Below are positions 43,458 to 51,291 of a stretch of DNA of 64,000 nt, piece by piece (positions within the stretch are counted from its first letter, which is position 1; each line of letters starts with the position of its first letter). A model generated the notes under the pieces. It saw nothing but the letters and a program-made list of their open reading frames with translations. It made no database searches and was not told the origin of the DNA. The stretch is taken from the NCBI GenBank assembly GCA_905188085.1, contig CAJJKN010000001.1:1-64000 (forward strand). The letters are read 5' to 3'. Made by a program: the position numbers and the translations under genes. This stretch comes from an uncultured Bacillota bacterium. Lineage in GTDB: Bacteria > Bacillota > Clostridia > Christensenellales > QAND01.

Positions 43458-43835
43458 CTATTCATGAAGCTCGATGGGCAGGCCATCCGGATCAAAGCAG
43501 AAAGCAAAGCGTTTGCCGGAAAATTCGTCGTAGCGGATGGGCTGGGTTTCTACGCCTTTTGAATGAAGATAACAAACCGCCTGCTCCACATCCTGCACGG
43601 CAAAGGCCAGATGGCGCAAGCCGCAAGCCTCCGGATAAGTGGGTCGCGCAGGGCTGTTTGGCTTATAAAACAATTCCAATTCACAGCCGCTGAGCTGAAG
43701 ATCCAATTTGCAGTCTTGCTTATCCGGGCGAACGTTTTCACGGAGAACGGGAAGCCCTAAAATATCGACATAAAAGGAGCGGGCTTTTTGATAATCGGAT
43801 ACGATGATAGCAACATGATGAAGTCTTGAAAACAT
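43458..43835 (-). CDS. VOC-family (glyoxalase I-like) protein
   Basis: A 125-residue protein with two beta-alpha-beta-beta-beta modules of the VOC superfamily. Candidate metal ligands: His in RLHHVAIIV, Glu in CELELFY, His in LRHLAFAV and Glu in LPIELHE, the H-E-H-E set of glyoxalase I. It may be lactoylglutathione-lyase-like or a fosfomycin/epimerase relative. The ribosome-binding site AGGAGG overlaps the stop codon of the upstream decayed kinase gene on the same strand. Confidence 0.88.
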   Translation of the reverse strand: MFSRLHHVAIIVSDYQKARSFYVDILGLPVLRENVRPDKQDCKLDLQLSGCELELFYKPNSPARPTYPEACGLRHLAFAVQDVEQAVCYLHSKGVETQPIRYDEFSGKRFAFCFDPDGLPIELHE

Positions 43836-43847
43836 AAAGAATCCTCC

Positions 43848-44348
43848 TTAAACAGCATGTATCAACGCGGCAATTTTCTCAGTCGTTTGCCGAGCGGAAA
43901 GATGGGTTGTGTCTATTTTTATTGATGTTACGGAATGATAAAGCGGTAAGCAAGAAAGATTTTTGGGGATGATTTCCGGCTACCGTAGGCCGCTGGCAAT
44001 CTCCGTTTATAGGTGTTATTTTAACACTTTCGACTAATAAACCAATGCGATTTTAAGGACTTCTTCCGAAAAGCTACAAAAAGAAAAATATTTTTTGAAG
44101 AAATTTTTATCCTAGATGGTTCGAGAGAACAGAACATAGGAGAGATTCCGATTACAAAGGGAGGAATTTAATAGATACATCATATGTTTGAAGATCATCC
44201 GCTTGTTCCAGTTACGAAGATAAACGGTTGCATCAGCCAGTATCAATCTCCACCCCAAGTATTTATGGTTGCAAAAAGTTGACTTGTGTCGGCAGACCGT
44301 GGTTTTTCCAACACCCATAGGACCATGAATCAAAATCAAGTGTTTCAT
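43848..44348 (-). pseudogene. Decayed P-loop nucleotide kinase
   Basis: The start is intact: MKHLILIHGPMGVGKTTVCR, a Walker A P-loop. After about 20 codons the frame breaks. Further on, in two other frames, pieces of the same protein appear: GD-stop-YWLMQPFIF, MMYLLNSSLCNRN, FSEEVLKIALVY, EIASGLR and an intact C-terminus LPLYHSVTSIKIDTTHLS...EKIAALIHAV ending at TAA (43848-43850). Several in-frame stops (in LVY*, VLK*, HL*, GLR*) and frameshifts separate them. The total of 167 codons matches a small AAA kinase family of about 170-180 residues. It cannot make the full protein. The VOC gene follows directly. Confidence 0.85.
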
Positions 44349-44513
44349 AAAGAAAAAATTCCTTTGCAAGATGGTTTATTATCATTTTGCAACAAAAAAG
44401 AGCGGCAAACAAGGGGAAAGGGGCGGCTTTTTGTGTGTAAGGCCCGGACGGGAACGTTAGGCGCATGCATACATAAGATCAAAAACGCTGCTTTGTGCGA
44501 AAAGTAACGAAGG

Positions 44514-44543
44514 TTGACTTTCTTTTTATTCATTCGGTATAGT
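44514..44543 (+). promoter_or_regulatory. Sigma-A promoter of the PPi-type phosphofructokinase
   Basis: TTGACT (44514-44519), 18-bp spacer, TATAGT (44538-44543). Transcription starts near 44550, about 38 bp before the gene. Confidence 0.75.
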
Positions 44544-44587
44544 ACAATCAATGAAAATTTTTGTACTCTAAGAGGAGGAGTATCACG

Positions 44588-45622
44588 ATGAGAAAGATCG
44601 GGATCTTGACAGGCGGCGGCGATTGCCCCGGCCTAAACGCTGTAATCCGCGGCGTGGTGGAACGTTGTGCCACGCAGGATGTGCAGGTCTTCGGCTACCA
44701 TGAAGGCTGGCGCGGCGTTTTGAATCAAGAGGGCCACTGGATGGACCAGGCGGAAGTGGAAAACATCCAGAGCATGGGCGGCACGATTTTGCGCACCAGC
44801 CGCACCAACGTAATGCAGATGGAAAACGGCCCTGCCTTGGTGAAAAAGAGCATGGAAGATCTGGGCCTGGAAAGCATTGTGGCCATCGGCGGGGACGATA
44901 CGCTGGGCGTGGCCAACCAACTGGGGCAGATGGGGATGCCGATGGTGGGCGTGCCGAAAACGATTGACAACGACCTGAACTGTACGGACTATACCTTCGG
45001 CTTTGATACGGCAGCCAACGTTGCGATGAAAGCCATGGACGACCTATGTACAACGGCGGCCAGCCATTCCCGCGTGATGGTTGTGGAGATCATGGGACGA
45101 AATACCGGATGGATTGCGGTGCAGAGCGCCATAGCGGCCAATGTGAATGTATGCGTTATTCCGGAATTCCCGCTGTCGCTGGACGAAATCTGCAAGCGCG
45201 TAAAAAAACGGTTTGATGACGGAAAGCATTACAGCATTGTGGCCTTGGCAGAAGCGACGAGAATCAAAGGCCTGGATGAGGATTTAGAGCGGTTGGAAAA
45301 GGATTCGTTTGGAAACTACAAATATCCGGAAAGAAACATCGGCCAGCGGCTGGCAGACGCCATTGAAGAAAAAACCGGCCTGGAAACCAGACACATCGTA
45401 CTGGGGCATTTACAGCGTTCCGGGGCACCCACGCTGTTTGACAGGGTGCTTGGCGTAAGGCTGGGCGTAAAGGCGGCGGATTTGGCCTTGCAAAAACAAT
45501 ACGGCAAAATGGTGGGCTTAAAGGGCACAGAGATAGTGGCAGTTTCCCTTGCAGAAGCGGTGAATATGCGCAAGGAAGTGGATGAAGAACTGTATTCTAT
45601 CGCCGAAATGTGTTGCAGGTAG
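44588..45622 (+). CDS. Pyrophosphate-type 6-phosphofructokinase
   Basis: A 344-residue group-III phosphofructokinase. Two diagnostic positions point to pyrophosphate as phosphoryl donor: IGGDDTLG (Asp where ATP enzymes have Gly) and VPKTIDNDL (Lys where ATP enzymes have Gly). Catalytic Asp in TIDND and MGRNTGWIA are intact. PPi enzymes run the step reversibly in glycolysis and gluconeogenesis. ATG at 44588 follows GAGGAGG. It is the second Pfk in the window; the pfkA at 30.5 kb has the ATP signature. Confidence 0.92.
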   Translation: MRKIGILTGGGDCPGLNAVIRGVVERCATQDVQVFGYHEGWRGVLNQEGHWMDQAEVENIQSMGGTILRTSRTNVMQMENGPALVKKSMEDLGLESIVAIGGDDTLGVANQLGQMGMPMVGVPKTIDNDLNCTDYTFGFDTAANVAMKAMDDLCTTAASHSRVMVVEIMGRNTGWIAVQSAIAANVNVCVIPEFPLSLDEICKRVKKRFDDGKHYSIVALAEATRIKGLDEDLERLEKDSFGNYKYPERNIGQRLADAIEEKTGLETRHIVLGHLQRSGAPTLFDRVLGVRLGVKAADLALQKQYGKMVGLKGTEIVAVSLAEAVNMRKEVDEELYSIAEMCCR

Positions 45623-45641
45623 GCAAAAGAAGGCGTATGAT

Positions 45642-45681
45642 AAACGTAGCTGTTCCGAAGGGAGCGGCTACGTTTCATTTT
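45642..45681 (+). terminator. Terminator after the PPi-type phosphofructokinase
   Basis: AAACGTAGCTGTTCC (45642-45656) and GGAGCGGCTACGTTT (45661-45675) form a 15-bp stem with two G-U pairs and a GAAG loop, followed by a T-rich stretch. Confidence 0.75.
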
Positions 45682-45704
45682 ATCAGGAGATAGGAGGGAA
45701 ACAG

Positions 45705-46517
45705 TTGATAAAAGGAAAAAAACGTATGTTATGCGGGTTGATGGCAGTATGCTGCCTTTTGGGGCTAACCGCATGCCATAAGGCCGAAGAGCCGGCGCCC
45801 ACCGTAGAACCGGCGCCCACGGCAGCCAGCGGCCAAAACCCGTTGCAAAATGCTGTGATTGATTATTTGAACCAAAGGGATAACAGCGTGGCCAAAGCGA
45901 ACGAGATTATGGAAGCCTATCAGCCCGCAGAGGGGGAAACGGACTATACGAATTTGATCAATTCGCTGTTCGCGCCTAACTTTAAGGCGGATGATGGGCT
46001 TGTGGATTTGCTGCAATCTATGGTAAAATCTGAACAGACAGAGACGGGATTTCACATGTCCGGCGAAAACGGGGGCAGCGGCGATCTCGTACTGGAAGGA
46101 AATCTGTATACCTATCATTTTCAAGAACAGGTGCAAGACCAAGACACTGTAAAAACAATTTCTCATGTTGCGACCCTGCGAAAAGACGGCAGCCAGCTGG
46201 ATGCAAAAAGCGAAAGCACGGCGCAGGGCGGCGTTCCTATTTTGGTAAACTGGCTTCAGGTAAGCAAAGAACAAGGTTCCTATCAAGTTCAGCAATTTTA
46301 TACAAACGATGGCGGCAGTACGCATCAATTGATTCAAATGAGATTTCAAGAAGGCCAATTGGAATATGCTGTTTATGAAAACGTTGAAACCAAACCAAAC
46401 AGCATTTTTGAACAGGGCACGGGCTTTTTACAGGCCGGCTTTGTGACAAAAGTGACGCTGAAAGACGGAAAAGTGACCGTGAACAACGACGGAAAAGAGC
46501 TTGTGTTTGGCGGATAA
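45705..46517 (+). CDS. Lipoprotein of unknown function
   Basis: A 270-residue lipoprotein: basic start KGKKR, hydrophobic LMAVCCLLGL and lipobox LTAC (Cys about residue 24), then a Pro/Ala linker in which EPAPT occurs twice. The folded part, from FAPNFKADDG on, has a run of beta strands ending KVTLKDGKVTVNNDGKELVFG. Start is TTG at 45705 after GGAGGG. It is exported and fixed to the outer face of the membrane. No family recognised; it stands between two sugar-metabolism genes. Confidence 0.75.
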   Translation: MIKGKKRMLCGLMAVCCLLGLTACHKAEEPAPTVEPAPTAASGQNPLQNAVIDYLNQRDNSVAKANEIMEAYQPAEGETDYTNLINSLFAPNFKADDGLVDLLQSMVKSEQTETGFHMSGENGGSGDLVLEGNLYTYHFQEQVQDQDTVKTISHVATLRKDGSQLDAKSESTAQGGVPILVNWLQVSKEQGSYQVQQFYTNDGGSTHQLIQMRFQEGQLEYAVYENVETKPNSIFEQGTGFLQAGFVTKVTLKDGKVTVNNDGKELVFGG

Positions 46518-46568
46518 GAGGATGTTAAACCGCAAATGCGGTACGATAATTTAAAGGAGGATGGAGTT

Positions 46569-47792
46569 ATGAGGAACAAGGAAATTGCCATCATTGGCGC
46601 GGGGAAAATCGGTCGGGGATATTTGGCGGATTTATTTTCCAGAGCCGGGTATCATTTGATTTTTATCAACGGATCTCCGGTAACCATTGATAAACTGCGC
46701 GCACAGGGCCACTATACGCTGTTTACCGCAAAGGCGGATGGACTGGATAAGCGTGTGATAGACGGCTTTGAAGCGTACAGTTCCAAACGCGATTTTGAGG
46801 ATTGCGTAAAACGCCTTCAAGATGTGGATTTAATGGCAGTGGCGTTGTATCCGGGCGCATATCCGGCAGTGGCGGATCTGCTGGCCAAAACCATTGAACA
46901 GAGAATGGCCTCCGGATTAACAGAGCCGATGAACGTGATGTTCTTTGTAAACATGGTGTTCACCGCCCGCACTTTCAGAAAACTGTTGCGTGAACGGTTG
47001 GATGATACGGCCTGGGCCTATTTCGAAAAGAATGTCGGTTTGATTGAAGCACTGACGCACCGCGGCGGCTATAACCCGACCAAGGAAATGTTGGCTGAAG
47101 ATCCGCTGTGTATTTCCACGGGCGAGGGAGAAGTGCTGCCGGTAGGCGATTGCTTTGTGGGCGAAAAGCCGGATATGCCGTATATGCAGTTTGTAGACCG
47201 CATTGAAGGACGCATGGTGAAAAAGATCTGGTGCGGCAATATGCGTCATTGTACCACGGCGTGCATCGGGAAAGCACATGGTGCCAAATATACTTTTGAA
47301 TGCGCCAATGACCAGTATGTGCGTAAGTGTGCGGATTATGCTACGGTTGAGGCGAAGTTTGGCATCGCCAAAGAATTTGGGTTTACACAGGCGGAAATTG
47401 ATGATGGAATAGGTCTGAATTGGGAAAACATGAAAAACCCCAATGCCAAGGACGATGTGGATCGCGTGTGTGCAGATCCGATTCGCAAACTGGGGCATGA
47501 CGAGCGGTTTATCGGCCCGGCGCTTTTGTGCTTAAAATATGGTATGCTGCCGTACTTCCTTGCCAGAGGCGCAGCGTATATGCTGAGATATGAAAATGAA
47601 AACGATGCCAACGCTGTGGAAATTCAGGCTTACAGAAAAGAAAACGGCGATGAAAAGACCATCTTGAAATATTGCGGATTGAACCGTGAGATAAAAGATG
47701 AGGATACGTTGTTCCAACTGATCCTTGGCCAGATGGAGGAATTGGAAGACCATGACTGGCAAGGCCCCAAAGATTGGCAAAAGGTAGACTAA
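46569..47792 (+). CDS. Mannitol-dehydrogenase-family NAD(P)-dependent oxidoreductase
   Basis: A 407-residue polyol dehydrogenase of the long-chain mannitol dehydrogenase family. Rossmann motif GAGKIGRGYLADLF at the N-terminus (G-x-G-x-x-G-R-G as in mannitol-1-phosphate 5-dehydrogenase), then VNMVFTARTFR, the catalytic-domain DRIEGRMVKKIW, and the helical C-terminal domain. It would interconvert a sugar (phosphate) and its polyol with NAD(H). No PTS genes are near, so the substrate is open: fructose 6-phosphate/mannitol 1-phosphate or a hexuronate are options. GGAGGATGG precedes the ATG. Single-gene unit with terminator. Confidence 0.82.
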   Translation: MRNKEIAIIGAGKIGRGYLADLFSRAGYHLIFINGSPVTIDKLRAQGHYTLFTAKADGLDKRVIDGFEAYSSKRDFEDCVKRLQDVDLMAVALYPGAYPAVADLLAKTIEQRMASGLTEPMNVMFFVNMVFTARTFRKLLRERLDDTAWAYFEKNVGLIEALTHRGGYNPTKEMLAEDPLCISTGEGEVLPVGDCFVGEKPDMPYMQFVDRIEGRMVKKIWCGNMRHCTTACIGKAHGAKYTFECANDQYVRKCADYATVEAKFGIAKEFGFTQAEIDDGIGLNWENMKNPNAKDDVDRVCADPIRKLGHDERFIGPALLCLKYGMLPYFLARGAAYMLRYENENDANAVEIQAYRKENGDEKTILKYCGLNREIKDEDTLFQLILGQMEELEDHDWQGPKDWQKVD

Positions 47793-47794
47793 AT

Positions 47795-47823
47795 AAAAAA
47801 GCAGGCGGTATGCCTGCTTTTTT
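47795..47823 (+). terminator. Terminator of the polyol dehydrogenase gene
   Basis: AAAAAAGCAGGC (47795-47806) and GCCTGCTTTTTT (47812-47823), a perfect 12-bp stem. Confidence 0.92.
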
Positions 47824-47888
47824 ATTGCAGTTGTTTTGGCAAAACAGGAGAGAACGGGAAAATCGTTTAAAACAAAATGCTCAGAAAC

Positions 47889-47914
47889 AAAAAACCGCCC
47901 GGTTGGGCGGTTTT
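47889..47914 (-). terminator. Terminator of the SASP-like gene
   Basis: AAAACCGCCC (47891-47900) and GGGCGGTTTT (47905-47914). On the minus strand it runs into TTTTTT, 60 bp after the stop codon of the 44-residue gene. Confidence 0.85.
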
Positions 47915-47976
47915 CTGCGCAAGAACATTTGCCGTGTTTTTGCCCGGCGCTGTGGCCGGAGGTGCGATAGCGTGCG

Positions 47977-48111
47977 TTATTGCACATGATCGCGGCTTTG
48001 TTTGTTTTGCTGTTTGACTTCAGAAGAATCAAACGAAGAAGCGTTCTGTGCATTTTGGGCGCTCTGTTTGTTTAACTGCTGGGTCTTTTGCATTTTATTC
48101 TTTTTTGCCAT
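47977..48111 (-). CDS. Short SASP-like protein (gamma type?), sigma-G candidate
   Basis: A 44-residue reading frame too short for usual gene finders: it starts MAKKNKMQKTQQLNKQSAQ and continues with ASSFDSSEVKQQNKQSRDHVQ. It is rich in Gln, Asn, Lys and Ser and lacks Cys, Trp and Pro. The SSxVKQQNKQS part resembles the FASETNAQQVRKQNQQS repeat of gamma-type small acid-soluble spore proteins, which serve as an amino-acid store in spores. Supporting signs: an AGGTGA ribosome-binding site 6-7 bp before ATG, a sigma-G-like promoter (48130-48158) and a terminator just after. The gene is likely real; the SASP identity is inference. Confidence 0.65.
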   Translation of the reverse strand: MAKKNKMQKTQQLNKQSAQNAQNASSFDSSEVKQQNKQSRDHVQ

Positions 48112-48129
48112 GATGTCTCACCTCGTTTT

Positions 48130-48158
48130 TAGTATGGGAAAAACAAAAGAGACTATGC
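48130..48158 (-). promoter_or_regulatory. Sigma-G-type (forespore) promoter
   Basis: On the minus strand GCATA (48154-48158), 17-bp spacer, CATACTA (48130-48136). This fits the Bacillus sigma-G consensus GHATR and CATNNTA. It lies about 20 bp before the start codon of the SASP-like gene. Confidence 0.6.
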
Positions 48159-48199
48159 TGGCAAATGCTTACAAAGAAAAATGGAAAAAACAGGAAAAT

Positions 48200-48227
48200 A
48201 AAAAAGACGCCCGAAAGCGTCTTTTTT
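48200..48227. terminator. Terminator of the uracil permease gene
   Basis: AAAAAGACGC (48201-48210) and GCGTCTTTTT (48217-48226) with six loop bases; the T tail for the minus strand is 48200-48205. Confidence 0.88.
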
Positions 48228-48233
48228 GCGAAA

Positions 48234-49523
48234 TTACATTTTTTCCGGCAAGAGCTTGTTGAGCACTACGCCCAAGATGGCACAGATTGCGATGTTGGAG
48301 ATGGTAAAGGACTCCGTAATCTGAATGCCGCTGGACAAGCCCAAACCGCTGACCAGCATAACGGCCACGATCATCAGGTTGCGGCTATGCGTGAAGTCCA
48401 GCTGGGCTTCCACCAACGTGCGCATGCCGATGGCGGAGATCATGCCGAACAGGATGATGGAAACGCCGCCCATAACCGGGCTGGGAATGGAGGACAGGAA
48501 GGTTTGGAATACGCCGAAGAAGCTCATGATAATGGCGAAAACGGCGGCGATGCGCAAGGTGGCGGGGTTGTAGTTTTTGGTAACGGCCAATACACCGGTG
48601 TTTTCACTGTAAGTGGTGTTGGCAGGACCGCCCAGGAACCCGGCTACCATCGTGGCCAAACCGTCGCCCATCAGGGTGCGGTGCAAGCCGGGGTCTTTCA
48701 TAAAGTTTTGGCCAACCACAGCGCCGTTGGTGGTGATGTCGCCGATGTGTTCCATGAAGGTAACCAGCGTGGTAGGCGCGATGATGAGGATGGCGGAAAG
48801 ATCAAATTTCGGGAAGATGAATTTCGGTGCGCTAAAGCCGAGGTTGGCAGTGGCGAATACGGAGAAATCCACCTGGCCGAAGATGGCTGCAACGATGTAT
48901 CCCACGCCGATGCCGAAGACGATGGGCACGAGCTTGAAAAAGCCTTTGCAGAAGATGGAAACGATGATCATCGTGGCCACAACGGAGATGGCGATGACCC
49001 AGCGCATCCACAATACATCCGACACGGCGGTGGGGGCGGAGAGAATGTTGTTAAAAGCGGTAGGCGCCAGGGTCAGGCCGATGACAACAATCATGGGGCC
49101 TGTTACAACCGGCGGGAAAAAGCTGGTGACGCGTTCTACGCCAAAGCATTTGACCAACAGGGCCAGCACCAGATACAAAGCGCCTGCGACGATGATGCCG
49201 CCCGTGACATACGGCAAAGCCGCCTGATAGGAAGCAAGCGCGGTGTAGTTTTCCGTGCCGGGCGCAACGTTGCCATACATTTGGGCGGTAATTTGAATGA
49301 CGCCGATGAAAGCAAAACTGGAACCGACAAACACGGGCACCTTTCCTTTGGTGCAAAGATGGAATACAAGCGTGCCAAGGCCGGCTGTAAACAACGCAAC
49401 GTTGGGATCCAGGCCTGTGAGAATAGGCACCAAAACCGTTGCGCCAAACATGGCGAACAAATGCTGAATGCCCAATAATAGGTTTTTGCCAACACTGACA
49501 TTGCCGGCAGACTGCTGCTGCAT
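48234..49523 (-). CDS. uraA: Uracil permease (NCS2/UraA family)
   Basis: A 429-residue nucleobase:cation symporter with about 14 membrane segments. NCS2 marks: FVGSSFAFIGVI (TM3 half-helix), MEHIGDIT (TM8 Glu) and NTTYSENTGVLAVT (TM10 signature, NTTY-x-EN as in UraA rather than the xanthine form). It imports uracil. The start at 49523 follows AAAGGAGG; an upstream in-frame ATG at 49694 would have to be read through the promoter and leader and is rejected. A terminator in the leader suggests attenuation control. Confidence 0.93.
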   Translation of the reverse strand: MQQQSAGNVSVGKNLLLGIQHLFAMFGATVLVPILTGLDPNVALFTAGLGTLVFHLCTKGKVPVFVGSSFAFIGVIQITAQMYGNVAPGTENYTALASYQAALPYVTGGIIVAGALYLVLALLVKCFGVERVTSFFPPVVTGPMIVVIGLTLAPTAFNNILSAPTAVSDVLWMRWVIAISVVATMIIVSIFCKGFFKLVPIVFGIGVGYIVAAIFGQVDFSVFATANLGFSAPKFIFPKFDLSAILIIAPTTLVTFMEHIGDITTNGAVVGQNFMKDPGLHRTLMGDGLATMVAGFLGGPANTTYSENTGVLAVTKNYNPATLRIAAVFAIIMSFFGVFQTFLSSIPSPVMGGVSIILFGMISAIGMRTLVEAQLDFTHSRNLMIVAVMLVSGLGLSSGIQITESFTISNIAICAILGVVLNKLLPEKM

Positions 49524-49572
49524 AAAAAATCCTCCTTTTGCCGGATCATCCGGACGTATTGTTTTACCCCAT

Positions 49573-49603
49573 AAAAAAGCCCTATCGGGATGGGCAAATT
49601 TGC
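49573..49603 (-). promoter_or_regulatory. Attenuator-like hairpins in the uracil permease leader
   Basis: On the minus strand GCCCATC pairs with GATAGGGC (49579-49595, bulged A) and is followed by TTTTTT (49573-49578), an intrinsic terminator ahead of the gene. A palindrome GCAAATTTGC (49594-49603) overlaps its first bases, so the two folds compete. No recognisable PyrR-binding loop was found. Confidence 0.55.
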
Positions 49604-49650
49604 ACTTGCCACAGTTCAGACAGGAGAAAGGGAAATATTTATTACTAAAA

Positions 49651-49680
49651 AGTATATCATAAGGGCTTGTCTGCCGACAA
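49651..49680 (-). promoter_or_regulatory. Promoter of the uracil permease gene
   Basis: TTGTCG (49675-49680), 18-bp spacer, TATACT (49651-49656) with extended TGa on the minus strand. It leaves a leader of about 120 nt. Confidence 0.7.
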
Positions 49681-49740
49681 TGAAAAATCCACAATTTAGA
49701 CGAAATTTTGACCAGATTTTACACAAGAAAAGCGCATTGC

Positions 49741-49769
49741 TTGCGAGGGGGAGGCGGTCGTGATATACT
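49741..49769 (+). promoter_or_regulatory. Promoter of the DEAD-box helicase gene
   Basis: TTGCGA (49741-49746), 17-bp spacer, TATACT (49764-49769) with extended TGa. The start point lies near 49776, giving a leader of about 125 nt. Confidence 0.7.
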
Positions 49770-49789
49770 AAAAAATATAATTGTGCTCG

Positions 49790-49856
49790 ATCTCTTCAAA
49801 GACATTGGGACAGACGGTTGGCAAAAGTTCCAAAAAGCGAAGAGATTTTTCTTTTT
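49790..49856 (+). promoter_or_regulatory. Terminator-like hairpin in the helicase leader
   Basis: ATCTCTTC (49790-49797) pairs with GAAGAGAT (49839-49846), enclosing a further weak stem, and runs into TTTTTCTTTTT. The helicase start is only 45 bp further. It could act as an attenuator sensitive to temperature or to the helicase itself. Confidence 0.55.
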
Positions 49857-49901
49857 AAACAAACTGTGATTGAACATGAGGGCCGGAAGGAATAAAAAGC
49901 G

Positions 49902-51092
49902 ATGAGATTTGAGGAGCTTTCTTTATCAGAACAAACCAGAAACGCAGTAGCGGATATGGGATTTACGGAAATGACGGAAGTGCAGGAAAAGACCATCCCG
50001 GAGATGATGGAAAACCGGGACGTGATTGCCAAAGCACCCACGGGAACGGGAAAAACCTGCGCATTCGGCATTCCGATTCTGGAACGTATTGATGAGGAAA
50101 GCGACGCGCTGCAATGCTTGATTTTATCGCCGACCCGGGAATTGACCAGCCAGATCGCAGAAGAACTGCGGGCTTTGGCAAAATACAGGCCCAATGTGAG
50201 AATTGTCAGCATCTACGGCGGGCAGGCCATGGACCGGCAGATGAAACACCTGCGCAGAAAGCCGCAAATCATCGTGGCTACGCCGGGGCGGTTGATCGAC
50301 CATATGCGCAGAAAGACGATTAAGTTGCACAGCCTGAAAACCGTAGTGCTGGATGAAGCGGACGAAATGCTGGATATGGGCTTTATAAAAGACGTGACGG
50401 GAATTTTGGACCGGTGCCCGAAGAAAAAACAGGTGGTTATGTTTTCCGCTACGATTTCGCGGGAAGTGATGGATGTATCCTGGCTGTATCAGCGGGACGT
50501 GGTGGAAATTACAGTGCTGCCCAAAGAAGAAAGCAAGCCGAAAATAGCGCAATACAGCTTGCAGGCAGAGGGCGAACAGAAGCTTTTTGATTTGGCCCGG
50601 ATGATAAAACAGGCCGATTGGCAGCGGGTGATGGTGTTTTGCAACACAAAATATATGGCAGACCGGCTGGCCAAGCGCCTAAAGGCCAGGGAGATTGACG
50701 CGGATTGCCTGCATGGAGATATGAGCCAGGGCGTGCGAAATAAGGTGATGCGGGCGTTTAAGGAGGGCAAGCTCTCTGTGCTGGTGGCAACGGACGTGGC
50801 GGCCAGGGGCATAGACGTGGAAGATATTGACGCCGTGATTAACTTTGATATTCCCAAAGACAACGCTTCGTATCTGCATAGAATCGGCAGAACGGGGCGC
50901 GCCAAAAAAGAAGGCGTAGCCTATTCGTTTGTTTCCATTACAGAACAGGGGCGCTTGGATGAAATTATGCGCTGGACCAAAACGGAGATTGTGTCGATGA
51001 AACTCAACGAACAAGGGCAGCCGGAGCCGGCGCCCAAGCAGGAAACCAAAAAGCCGGTTATGATGCCGCGCAGGCGCAGACGGCGCAGATAG
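49902..51092 (+). CDS. DEAD-box ATP-dependent RNA helicase
   Basis: A 396-residue DEAD-box helicase. Motifs in order: Q motif (F...EMTEVQEKTIP), I APTGTGKT, Ia PTRELTSQ, Ib TPGRLIDH, II DEAD, III SAT, IV VFCNT, V ATDVAARGID, VI HRIGRTGRA. It ends in a short basic tail of seven Arg that probably binds RNA. Relatives (CshA/CshB, DeaD) help ribosome assembly and mRNA decay, often in the cold. GGAAGGA precedes the ATG. It has a long structured leader. Confidence 0.94.
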   Translation: MRFEELSLSEQTRNAVADMGFTEMTEVQEKTIPEMMENRDVIAKAPTGTGKTCAFGIPILERIDEESDALQCLILSPTRELTSQIAEELRALAKYRPNVRIVSIYGGQAMDRQMKHLRRKPQIIVATPGRLIDHMRRKTIKLHSLKTVVLDEADEMLDMGFIKDVTGILDRCPKKKQVVMFSATISREVMDVSWLYQRDVVEITVLPKEESKPKIAQYSLQAEGEQKLFDLARMIKQADWQRVMVFCNTKYMADRLAKRLKAREIDADCLHGDMSQGVRNKVMRAFKEGKLSVLVATDVAARGIDVEDIDAVINFDIPKDNASYLHRIGRTGRAKKEGVAYSFVSITEQGRLDEIMRWTKTEIVSMKLNEQGQPEPAPKQETKKPVMMPRRRRRRR

Positions 51093-51117
51093 AAGCAAAA
51101 GAATATAAAAATTATAC

Positions 51118-51147
51118 TTGACGATCAGGGGGAAAGTTTGATATACT
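51118..51147 (+). promoter_or_regulatory. Promoter of tRNA-Leu(CAA)
   Basis: TTGACG (51118-51123), 18-bp spacer, TATACT (51142-51147) with extended TGa. Confidence 0.75.
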
Positions 51148-51200
51148 ATCATCTGCAAGCCAATGGATTATTGAAGTACAATGGTTGATTGGCGATATAA

Positions 51201-51287
51201 GCCGAAGTGGTGGAATTGGCAGACGCGCTGGACTCAAAATCCAGTTCTGGCAACAGAGTGTGGGTTCAAGTCCCACCTTCGGCACCA
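51201..51287 (+). tRNA. tRNA-Leu (anticodon CAA)
   Basis: The acceptor stem GCCGAAG (51201-51207) pairs with CTTCGGC (51277-51283), followed by A and an encoded CCA. The anticodon arm CTGGA-CTCAAAA-TCCAG gives anticodon CAA (reads UUG). A long variable arm marks a class II leucine tRNA, and GGTTCAAGTCC forms the T arm. Own promoter and terminator. Confidence 0.96.
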
Positions 51288-51291
51288 ACGG

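Noticed and set aside
44286..44507. A 73-codon plus-strand open frame before the PPi-type phosphofructokinase
   Set aside because: It opposes the decayed kinase remnant and has no ribosome-binding site or similarity.
48165..49478. A 437-codon open frame on the plus strand opposite the uracil permease gene
   Set aside because: Its protein is His/Asp/Gly/Lys-rich with no hydrophobic core and no ribosome-binding site; it is the antisense shadow of a membrane-protein gene.
49524..49650. Purine riboswitch in the permease leader
   Set aside because: The conserved loop and three-way junction bases of the purine aptamer are absent, and the permease has the uracil-type signature.
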